Positions 1-6,510 of a stretch of DNA of 8,787 nucleotides are shown piece by piece. Each line of letters begins with the position of its first letter. Position 1 is the first letter of the stretch. Below the pieces are notes generated by a model. The model was not told where the DNA came from. It searched no databases and saw nothing but the letters and a program-made list of their open reading frames with translations. Source of the DNA: Methanobacteriota archaeon. GTDB taxonomy: Archaea; Thermoplasmatota; Poseidoniia; Poseidoniales; Poseidoniaceae. The stretch is taken from the NCBI GenBank assembly GCA_002727515.1, contig PBXF01000013.1:7963-16749 (forward strand). Reading direction: 5' to 3'. The position numbers and the translations under genes are program-made.

Positions 1-2
1 GA

Positions 3-2417
3 ATTCAAGAAGAACACTATTCTGATGAGGCATTATATTCAACCCGCTATGGTTTTAATCCAGAATCTGACAAGGAAATTTTCGTAATTGACACGCCGCC
101 CCCTTATCCTAGTGGCACATGGCACATTGGAGCAGTTGCTCAATACAGCATGATAGATGTGATTGCTAGATCTCAAAGGCTTTTAGGAAAGGAAGTTAAA
201 TTTCCATGGGGCGTAGATAGAAACGGAATCAACGTAGAGTTCACAGTTGAAAAGAACACTGGTAAGAAAATGAAAACATTTGAGAGAGAAGAGTTTCTGA
301 AATTATGCGAAGCAACAATCGAAGAATTCACTCAATCTATGCGCAATACAGCAAAGAGAGTAGGCCTTTCAATGGATTTTGCCAATGAATATCTTACAGA
401 TTCCCCATATTATCGTGTTGTAACTCAAAACATATTTACAGAATTATTCAAGCAAGGCTCAATCGTTGAAGATTTGCGACCTAATATTTACGACCCTGTT
501 GAAGGAACTACTATTGCAGACGCTGAAGTTGAAAGACTCACACGGATGACGAAATTAGTAGATGTAAAATGGCAGACTGAGAATGGAGAAGAAATGATTA
601 TTTCGACCACAAGACCTGAATTGATATGTGCATGTGGAATCGTGGTAGTTCATCCTGATGATGAAAGGTACAAACATTTAGTGGGTAAAAAAGCGATTCT
701 TCCTATACCAACAGAAGGTAGGAGTAAGACCGTTGAGATTTCAACCCATCCATCTGTAAAAAGTGAATTTGGTTCAGGTATCTTGATGGTATGTTCATTT
801 GGTGATCAAAACGACGTATCTGTTTTCAGAGAACTTGGTTTAACACCTTTCCAGGCCATTGATTTAGATGGATGCATGACAGAAATTGCAGGACCATTTG
901 CATCATTAAAAGTCTATGAGGCAAGAAAGAGCGTGATCGAATATTTAGAAAATGAAGGGAAAATTCACCAAATTGTTGAGAAAGAACAAGAAGTCCCAGT
1001 ATCAGAAAGAGGAAAAAATCCAGTCGAAATCATATTATTGAAAGAATGGTATGTTAGGCAGACTCATATTCAAGATAGAATCCGTGAACTAGCAGAAGAA
1101 ATTGAATTTCATCCGCCAAGAAATAAACAATTTTTACTCGACTGGATGGAAAATATTTCAATTGACTGGCCAATTAGTAGAAGAAGATGGTATCATACTG
1201 AAATCCCAATCTGGTACGCCGATTCCGGGAAGAAAATTATTTGTGCGCCAAAAGGAGTATATGTCCAACCTTGGAAAGAATCACCACCTATGGAAAGCGA
1301 AGTTCTAGACCGTGAAACACGAGAATTATTAGGCACATTTGGGGAATTAAAAGGCTCTTTAGGAGAGATAATTGGGGAAGAAAAGGTATTTGATACTTGG
1401 ATGGATTCAAGCAACTCAAATTTATTTGTTTCTGGATATCTCAATGATTCTGAAAATTTTGAAAAAGCATTCCCAACAGCAATTCGGCCCCAAGGTAAAG
1501 AAATTGTTAGAACTTGGCTATACTACACTTTACTGAAAAGCGCTTTGTTACTAGATAAACCTGGATTCAAACATGTTTGGATTGATGGTTTGGGAATGGA
1601 TCCATGGGGTAGAAAGATGTCAAAGTCCCTTGGAAATGGAATTGACGCTGATAGTGTATTGGAATGCGGAGCAGGCGGTAGAACTGGTTCTTGGAGAATC
1701 AAAGGTCCAGAAAAGAGTGTTCAATTACGAGCTAACAAAATAGGCTCAGAATGTTTCAGACTTTGGAAAGCTTGTGATGCTCAAGTTGGAGATGACTTCC
1801 ATATTAATCCCGAAGAAATAGAATCAAAGTATTTTGGAGTTCTGACCAAGTTATTCAATGTGGCAAGATTTGCTAGTCAGTTTGAACCTCCTGCAGACCT
1901 AGACAGCGTTCCAGAGAGTTTGCCTGTTGAAGACCGATGGATAATTTCTGAGTTTGCTAACACCATGAATAAAGTGAAAACTGCATGGGAAAGTTTGGAT
2001 ATCTATACAGCCACACAATCTCTGAAAACCTTTGGAACGGGAATATTACCAAGTCATTGGCTCGAAATGTCAAAATCTAGATTGTACGATGATGACAAAA
2101 ATGCTGCATGGACAATCCACCGAATTGTAAGAGATTTCATGGCCGCTTTTTCACCTGTTTGTCCATTCTTTACACACCACATTTCCAACACATTATATGG
2201 ACAGAGTTCAGTTGATGTGAGAGAATTCCCTGAGATTCTAGAATCTGACGATGGTTTAACGAATTTAACACCTCACATAGAGGAATTTAATGGAAACACC
2301 TGGAGGACTAAAAAGGACAATGGGTTACCTCTCAATGCACCAATATCTGGAATTGATATCCCATCTGAACTTGCAGAATTCACCAATATACTAACACAGA
2401 TGCATAAGCTTGAATGA
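3..2417 (+). CDS. valS: Valyl-tRNA synthetase, archaeal type, 5' end cut by window
   Basis: This cytoplasmic class I enzyme charges tRNA-Val with valine and hydrolyses misactivated threonine. The frame is open from base 3, so the gene starts left of the window; 804 residues are visible and probably only a few tens are missing. Visible-residue landmarks are PPPYPSGTWHIGA (HIGH motif at about 41-44, last His replaced by Ala), the editing-domain STTRPE (201-206), GSGILMVCSFGDQND ending near 271, SRRRWYHTEIPIWY near 400, the DTWMDSS and RPQGKEIVRTWLYYTLL blocks, KMSKS (538-542), and a helical anticodon-binding region to the end. The DTWMDSS, RPQGKEIVRTW and GDQND blocks point to archaeal ValS rather than IleS or LeuS. 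Oddities are an insertion of about 24 residues after KMSKS (about 555-578) and absence of the cysteines usual at two zinc-knuckle sites. It converges with dinB across 3 bases. Confidence 0.95.
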   Translation: MQEEHYSDEALYSTRYGFNPESDKEIFVIDTPPPYPSGTWHIGAVAQYSMIDVIARSQRLLGKEVKFPWGVDRNGINVEFTVEKNTGKKMKTFEREEFLKLCEATIEEFTQSMRNTAKRVGLSMDFANEYLTDSPYYRVVTQNIFTELFKQGSIVEDLRPNIYDPVEGTTIADAEVERLTRMTKLVDVKWQTENGEEMIISTTRPELICACGIVVVHPDDERYKHLVGKKAILPIPTEGRSKTVEISTHPSVKSEFGSGILMVCSFGDQNDVSVFRELGLTPFQAIDLDGCMTEIAGPFASLKVYEARKSVIEYLENEGKIHQIVEKEQEVPVSERGKNPVEIILLKEWYVRQTHIQDRIRELAEEIEFHPPRNKQFLLDWMENISIDWPISRRRWYHTEIPIWYADSGKKIICAPKGVYVQPWKESPPMESEVLDRETRELLGTFGELKGSLGEIIGEEKVFDTWMDSSNSNLFVSGYLNDSENFEKAFPTAIRPQGKEIVRTWLYYTLLKSALLLDKPGFKHVWIDGLGMDPWGRKMSKSLGNGIDADSVLECGAGGRTGSWRIKGPEKSVQLRANKIGSECFRLWKACDAQVGDDFHINPEEIESKYFGVLTKLFNVARFASQFEPPADLDSVPESLPVEDRWIISEFANTMNKVKTAWESLDIYTATQSLKTFGTGILPSHWLEMSKSRLYDDDKNAAWTIHRIVRDFMAAFSPVCPFFTHHISNTLYGQSSVDVREFPEILESDDGLTNLTPHIEEFNGNTWRTKKDNGLPLNAPISGIDIPSELAEFTNILTQMHKLE

Positions 2418-2420
2418 TTC

Positions 2421-3515
2421 TCAAAAATCAAGGGTAGATTGACGATTCTCAGGTAATTCTAAATTTCCTAATCGAAAACCAACCAGTCTTATTTCTCTAC
2501 CGCTTTCAACGTTTTTAGCAAAAATATTTGAAGCCAACCTTGTGAATATGTTTTCATCATCCATAGCAACTGGAATCGAATAACCGTGCGTATGTGTCTC
2601 AAATCCTTTGTAACGGATTTTTACTTCACATAATCTTCCTGCGATTCCTAAATCTTGGCTTTTCTTCATTACCTGTGAAACTAATAGGTTCAGTTTATCG
2701 ATTACTAATTCATAATTTGATACATCTGAATCAAATGTATGCTCTTTCCCCATTGATTTTCTGCTACGAATAGGACTTACCTCGTTGCTAGATTCTCCCT
2801 CGTAAACACTAATTAGCCACTTTGCAAATCTCTCTGATGTAAACCTCGAAAGAACTAGTTCTCCTTGTTCATATGCCTCACTCATAGTACTAATTCCCCA
2901 TTCAGCGAGAAGAGTCGAAGTTTTAGGTCCAATTCCAGGTATTTCCCTTACTGGCCTCTGGTCAAAAAAAACAGCGGTCTCATCTGGCAAAGTCCTATGA
3001 ATCCCGGCCGGTTTGTTCTCTTCGCTACCCATTTTTGCTAGAATTCGTGTCGACCCTATGCCAAATGAAGTCGAAAGTCCAAGCTTGTTGTGTATTGTAG
3101 ACTGCAAATCTTTTGCAATACCCAAAGCTTTATCCCAATCGTTTCCGCACCTTTCTGTGACATCCAAATATGCTTCATCGATACTTGCTTGTTCGAATAT
3201 ATCAGCATGTTCTGCTAAAATTTTCATCACCTTTCGACTAGCCCTTGAATATAATCCCCTAGTTGATTTCATGTAATTCCCAATACCATGTGGTGGCCCG
3301 GGGCATCTCCTCCATGCTTCGCTAATTGGCATTGCTGACCTGATACCGTACTTTCTTGCAGCGTAATTACAGGTAGAAACAATTCCACGCCCTGAACCAT
3401 TTTTGGGATCAGACCCTAAAATTAACGGAATTTCGGGATCTAAATTATGGTGCAATGTCTCTACTGCAGCATAAAACGCATCTAAGTCACAATGGATTAT
3501 GATCCTTGATGCCAT
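2421..3515 (-). CDS. dinB: DNA polymerase IV, Y-family translesion polymerase
   Basis: This error-prone polymerase copies past damaged bases in template DNA. At 364 aa it has normal family length. Visible parts are the first metal site HCDLDAFYAAVE (D10, with Y15 as probable steric gate against ribonucleotides), the palm/finger block RGIVSTCNYAARKYGIRSAMP (43-63), the catalytic SIDEAYLDVT (D113, E114), a thumb helix-hairpin-helix REIPGIGPKT (190-199), and a little-finger domain (about 250-355) opening with RKSMGKEHTF and ending with VGFRLGNL. The last six residues, QSTLDF, form a sliding-clamp tail of QxxLxF type. The ATG at 3515 is used because the first metal motif begins seven residues later; no Shine-Dalgarno precedes it. 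It lies 41 bases downstream of serA on the same strand, so co-transcription is possible, although the functions are unrelated. Confidence 0.95.
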   Translation of the reverse strand: MASRIIIHCDLDAFYAAVETLHHNLDPEIPLILGSDPKNGSGRGIVSTCNYAARKYGIRSAMPISEAWRRCPGPPHGIGNYMKSTRGLYSRASRKVMKILAEHADIFEQASIDEAYLDVTERCGNDWDKALGIAKDLQSTIHNKLGLSTSFGIGSTRILAKMGSEENKPAGIHRTLPDETAVFFDQRPVREIPGIGPKTSTLLAEWGISTMSEAYEQGELVLSRFTSERFAKWLISVYEGESSNEVSPIRSRKSMGKEHTFDSDVSNYELVIDKLNLLVSQVMKKSQDLGIAGRLCEVKIRYKGFETHTHGYSIPVAMDDENIFTRLASNIFAKNVESGREIRLVGFRLGNLELPENRQSTLDF

Positions 3516-3556
3516 GAACCAGTTACAAAGTCGAAGGTTTTTGAATTGACCTAATA

Positions 3557-4537
3557 TCAGATAAGAAATTCCTTGTTAACAATAGTTTTTGGAACAGCAC
3601 CATTAAGACATTCTATTATTGTTTTAGAAATATCAATTCCGACTCGTTGCTGTGCTTCTAAGGTTGCTGCACCAATATGTGGAGTTCCATGGAAATTTGG
3701 ATGTTGAATTAACTCGTAGGCTTCAGGTAATGGCTCGATTTCAAATACATCAAGAGCAGCACTCGTTATTGTTCCACTGTTTAGGGCATCTAGTAAAGCA
3801 TCTTCGTCAATAATTCCACCCCTTGCACAGTTTACAATATGGTTTCCACAAGTTATTCCTGATTTTTTTCCTGGCATCAATGACATTCTTTTTGCGTTTA
3901 CCAAGTGTTTGGTTTCAGCAGTTAGATTACAATGAATCGAGATATGCGTGCATGTTTTGAACAAACTATCCACTTCTTTGTGCAAATAAGCACCAAAGGA
4001 TTTTGCTACTTTTGGTGGCAAATAAGGATCGTATGTGTGGATTTCCATTCCTAGAATTTTTGCGACACTAGCGACACCTTGAGCGATTCTACCAAAACCA
4101 ATTAAACCCAAATTTTTACCATTAAGTTCTGTACCTTTCATTGCTTTCTTCTCCCATTTACCATCTCGAATACTACGATCTGATTTTGGGATGTGCCTTA
4201 GAGATGCAAGTAAATGACCGACCGTTAATTCAACAACTGATTGGGTGGAGGCGTTTGGTGCATTTACAACCATAATTCCTGCTTCGCCTGCTGCTTTCAA
4301 ATCAATATTATCAACTCCAACACCTGCACGACCAATAAATTTCAAACCTTCACTTGCTTCGATTACTTTTGCATTAATTTTAGTTGCACTCCTCACAATT
4401 ATCGCATCAAAATTCGATAGTTCACCGTCTAGCAAGCGGTCTTCAGTAATGAATTCATCAACAACTTCATGACCTGCTTTTTTCAGCATTTTTTTGGCTT
4501 TAGTAGCCATCCCATCCGTTACAGCGATTCTCGCCAT
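3557..4537 (-). CDS. serA: D-3-phosphoglycerate dehydrogenase, short form without ACT domain
   Basis: The likely reaction is NAD-dependent oxidation of 3-phosphoglycerate to 3-phosphohydroxypyruvate, the first step of serine synthesis. The protein is 326 aa and holds only the substrate- and nucleotide-binding domains. The serine-sensing ACT and intervening domains of long SerA proteins are absent, so serine feedback through ACT is not expected. Seen are [11 protein letters not shown] (69-79), the Rossmann loop GFGRIA (147-152, third glycine replaced by alanine), catalytic R239 in NCARGG, E268 in DVFEIEP and H287 in PHIGAAT followed by LEAQ, which favours SerA over other D-2-hydroxyacid dehydrogenases. 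A few extra residues (about 222-233) precede the arginine motif. The ATG at 4537 is chosen because [10 protein letters not shown] is the normal family N-terminus; AAGG lies 6 bases upstream. A different 2-hydroxyacid substrate cannot be excluded. Confidence 0.87.
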   Translation of the reverse strand: MARIAVTDGMATKAKKMLKKAGHEVVDEFITEDRLLDGELSNFDAIIVRSATKINAKVIEASEGLKFIGRAGVGVDNIDLKAAGEAGIMVVNAPNASTQSVVELTVGHLLASLRHIPKSDRSIRDGKWEKKAMKGTELNGKNLGLIGFGRIAQGVASVAKILGMEIHTYDPYLPPKVAKSFGAYLHKEVDSLFKTCTHISIHCNLTAETKHLVNAKRMSLMPGKKSGITCGNHIVNCARGGIIDEDALLDALNSGTITSAALDVFEIEPLPEAYELIQHPNFHGTPHIGAATLEAQQRVGIDISKTIIECLNGAVPKTIVNKEFLI

Positions 4538-4601
4538 TAATTGCCTTGGAGTTGGGCTCGACCCATGAACATTCTTGAACAGTGAGGTTTTGCAGGTACA
4601 T
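4538..4601. promoter_or_regulatory. Divergent promoter gap between serA and membrane protein gene
   Basis: These 64 bases must carry transcription starts for both flanking genes if each has its own promoter. I see no clear archaeal TATA box for either direction. Two short repeats stand out: a direct repeat TGAACA at 4566-4571 and 4576-4581, spaced exactly 10 bases, and a small inverted repeat TGGG/CCCA at 4553-4556 and 4562-4565. GAGGT at 4584-4588 could be a ribosome site for the + gene, although 13 bases from its ATG is long. The function as promoter is inferred from the gene layout. Confidence 0.45.
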
Positions 4602-5756
4602 ATGGCATCGGAAATCGATTGGGGAGAAATCCTGATTGCCATAGGAATTTTAGCACTTCCGTTAGTTCTTGCACTCCCTGCAAAATTGCTGTACACGACT
4701 GCTATCTTAGGCGTAGGTCCTGCAGAACGTGCTTATCGTGCAACAGTCCAGAAAATACTAGATGCAGGTATGCAAGTAGAACAATTTAGAGAATTGCTAG
4801 ATGATGAAGCTCGAAGACTTGGCATAAGACCTGGTAGAGCAAAATTAAACGAGACTGACATGCTATATCCACTATCACTAACTCACTTCTTACTGGTTCC
4901 AATGATTTTCATATTGCCATTCATCGCAATCGTTTCACTGCCCATTGTCATTTTAGGAATTCCCGTACTTTTTCTGATGGAAATTATTCTAATTAGAAAA
5001 AGGCTTTTGATAAAAGGAATATCATTACTAGAGTCTCTAGGAGGTAAACAAATAATTCACATCCCGGATGCTGGATATAACCATTGCAGTGGAGACTCTA
5101 AAGTTCTAGATGCCTCAAATTTAGCCGTCCATTTCCACAATGTTCCTCGGGTAGTTTTCATTGGTTTATTCTCTTGGCTAATCATACACTGGATGCTTAG
5201 GCTTGATTCGATTGTATATGAGTTTCTAATTTCTGGTTTATTCTATATCACACTACTTGGAATTGTGGGGATAATTACAACAGCGTTAGAATCAAACCTT
5301 ATCATTGTAGACCCAGCAAGAGGGCGTATAATTCCAATTTCAGACTGGATAGATTCTCTATTAACACCGGTTATTGGAGTTGGTCTTCTTTTCTTACTCG
5401 GAAGAGACTTAATGACGGAAGCAAGAGACGGTGGAAATACCCAATTATTTGCTCTAACGGTTCTATTGGTTCTTTATTGTGCAACTGCGGTAGGAATAAC
5501 ATTCCAATGGGGTTACAATTGGTGGCATGGAAAGAATGTTAGGAAGGAATTTGAGCAACAAGCCATAGAAGTCCTTAATCCATATTCATATGATTTGACT
5601 AGAAATCGCGGCCGTATTCAACTAAACGTAAGATCAACAATGGCTGAAAGATCGGTTACTAATGAGGAAGTTGTGACAAATCTTACTTTTTCTGATTTAG
5701 ACAATTTACCTTCAGCACATGAAAAGATAATTCGAAAGCCTGAAAATCCTCTTTAG
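4602..5756 (+). CDS. Multi-pass membrane protein of unknown function
   Basis: I do not recognise this 384 aa protein. Hydrophobic segments suggest about six or seven membrane passes, near residues 8-33, 92-114, 115-133, 184-199, 207-228, 253-267 and 281-301. Between the first two lies a soluble stretch of about 58 residues with mixed charge, including PAERAYRATVQKILDAG, QFRELLDDEARRLGIRPGRA and NETDM. A second soluble loop (about 134-183) holds HIPDAGYNHCSGD. The last 80 residues are polar and probably soluble. There are no nucleotide-binding, protease or transporter signatures I can name. The ATG at 4602 gives MASEIDWGEI directly before the first hydrophobic segment; an in-frame TTG at 4575 would add nine residues. 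It is divergent from serA, and its stop codon overlaps that of the metallo-hydrolase gene on the other strand. Confidence 0.75.
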   Translation: MASEIDWGEILIAIGILALPLVLALPAKLLYTTAILGVGPAERAYRATVQKILDAGMQVEQFRELLDDEARRLGIRPGRAKLNETDMLYPLSLTHFLLVPMIFILPFIAIVSLPIVILGIPVLFLMEIILIRKRLLIKGISLLESLGGKQIIHIPDAGYNHCSGDSKVLDASNLAVHFHNVPRVVFIGLFSWLIIHWMLRLDSIVYEFLISGLFYITLLGIVGIITTALESNLIIVDPARGRIIPISDWIDSLLTPVIGVGLLFLLGRDLMTEARDGGNTQLFALTVLLVLYCATAVGITFQWGYNWWHGKNVRKEFEQQAIEVLNPYSYDLTRNRGRIQLNVRSTMAERSVTNEEVVTNLTFSDLDNLPSAHEKIIRKPENPL

Positions 5757-6463
5757 TCAATCCATGGCACATTGTCTGGTATTTCTGCAAATATATTTGC
5801 AGGTAAAGCTGTTTTTATTTTTGATACTGAACCCAAACTAGCGCTTGTAGTCGATTGCCATTCAGCGTATTCTTCGTAAGATTCCATACCAAGAACAGGA
5901 TTGTTTTGACGATTCCAGTCTAACGACATCATTTCTGTTCCAGGAGGGTCGTGCCCAGTACATACCAAGACTTGATTTTCGAATCTCTCAAGAACATCTA
6001 GAGCCTGCCAGTGTATGTGCACTCTTCCGCTAGGCAGGTCATCACGACCTACTCCCCCTTTTCCAGTAAACAAAAAATCTCCAGTGAAAATATAATTTCC
6101 ACATTCAATGATCATGGAATCACCCGTATGTCCAGGTGCAAAATGAAATTTAAATTCCACATCACCCATCATAATTGAGGATTCTTCGTCTACATACATT
6201 GTAACACCTAGTGAAGGTGTATCGTTCCACATGACATACTCAGCCCCCGTCATTTCATTCAATTGGAAACAACCAGTGATGTGATCTGCATGAGTATGAG
6301 TGGCCATAGCATATTCGAGAGTTAAATCCTGCTCTTCAATCAATGAAACATAGTCGCTTAAATTATCCCAAACTGGGTCGATAAGGGTAGCTTTGTTTGT
6401 GTTTTCACAAATAACGATATAGGTCATCGCCCACATATCCTCGTTCAATTGTTCGACTCGCAT
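5753..6463 (-). CDS. ETHE1-like metallo-beta-lactamase fold hydrolase, possible persulfide dioxygenase
   Basis: The 236 aa protein has the full metal site of the glyoxalase II/ETHE1 branch: THTHADH (H56, H58, D60, H61), GHTGDS (H112), FTGD (D129) and TGHD (H171). The spacing, the GVGRDD segment after FTGD and a short C-terminal part with NRQNNPVL resemble ETHE1-type persulfide dioxygenases, which oxidise glutathione persulfide to sulfite using one iron. In ETHE1 the iron is held by two His and one Asp, matching H56, H112 and D129. Glyoxalase II-like thioesterase activity remains possible, and the archaeal thiol partner is unknown. ATG at 6463 gives MRVEQLNEDMW, a normal family start; an in-frame TTG at 6484 would add seven residues. 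No signal peptide is seen, so it is probably cytoplasmic. The gene is divergent from rmuC. Confidence 0.82.
   Translation of the reverse strand: MRVEQLNEDMWAMTYIVICENTNKATLIDPVWDNLSDYVSLIEEQDLTLEYAMATHTHADHITGCFQLNEMTGAEYVMWNDTPSLGVTMYVDEESSIMMGDVEFKFHFAPGHTGDSMIIECGNYIFTGDFLFTGKGGVGRDDLPSGRVHIHWQALDVLERFENQVLVCTGHDPPGTEMMSLDWNRQNNPVLGMESYEEYAEWQSTTSASLGSVSKIKTALPANIFAEIPDNVPWID
5812..5822 (+). terminator. T-rich tract, candidate terminator for the membrane protein gene
   Basis: The + strand carries TTTTTATTTTT starting 56 bases after the membrane protein stop codon. Archaeal transcription commonly ends at runs of T in the non-template strand without a hairpin. Because the two genes converge with overlapping stops, any terminator for the + gene must lie inside the opposing gene, as this tract does. 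On the - strand it encodes SKIKT, so coding constraint could also explain it. Confidence 0.4.
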
Positions 6464-6510
6464 AGATTGTCGAAGTAGAGGCAATACTTCAATTTGTCAT
6501 TCTAAAATAA
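6464..6510. promoter_or_regulatory. Divergent promoter gap between metallo-hydrolase gene and rmuC
   Basis: The 47-base gap must serve both directions if each gene has its own promoter. It contains a perfect inverted repeat, GAAGTA (6472-6477) and TACTTC (6485-6490), with a 7-base spacer. On the - strand TTATTTTAGA at 6501-6510 is an AT-rich TATA-like stretch about 40 bases upstream of the metallo-hydrolase ATG, a distance compatible with a short leader. No equally good element is placed for rmuC, whose ATG directly follows the AT-rich stretch; its promoter may lie within the opposing gene's start. Neither ATG has a Shine-Dalgarno. Confidence 0.45.

Noticed and set aside
1..6. GAATTC at the window edge as a cloning junction
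   Set aside because: GAATTC occurs several more times in the window (for example near 323, 2222, 2377, 3041, 4450 and 8159), so one at the edge proves nothing.
150..152. Met codon at 150 as the start of valS
   Set aside because: The frame is open back to base 3 and the upstream codons encode the PPPYPSGTWHIGA motif, which belongs to the enzyme.
1193..1444. Short open frames inside valS, serA, dinB, rmuC and the Nudix gene on other frames or strands
   Set aside because: They lie wholly within well-supported genes, have no family resemblance and have low-quality composition, so they are shadows.
2310..2314. A5 run (T5 on the - strand) as dinB terminator
   Set aside because: It lies over 100 bases after the stop, is only five long, and sits in lysine codons of valS; too weak to call.
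4575..4601. TTG start nine codons upstream for the membrane protein
   Set aside because: ATG at 4602 lies closer to the first hydrophobic segment and is the more common codon; nothing in the nine extra residues is needed.
4538..4696. Longer serA reading frame starting at 4696, adding 53 residues
   Set aside because: The added residues look unlike any dehydrogenase N-terminus, and they lie over the divergent gap and the start of the membrane protein gene. [10 protein letters not shown] at 4537 is the normal family start.
6464..6484. TTG start seven codons upstream for the metallo-hydrolase
   Set aside because: It would run through the inverted repeat, and MRVEQL from the ATG at 6463 matches the usual family N-terminus.
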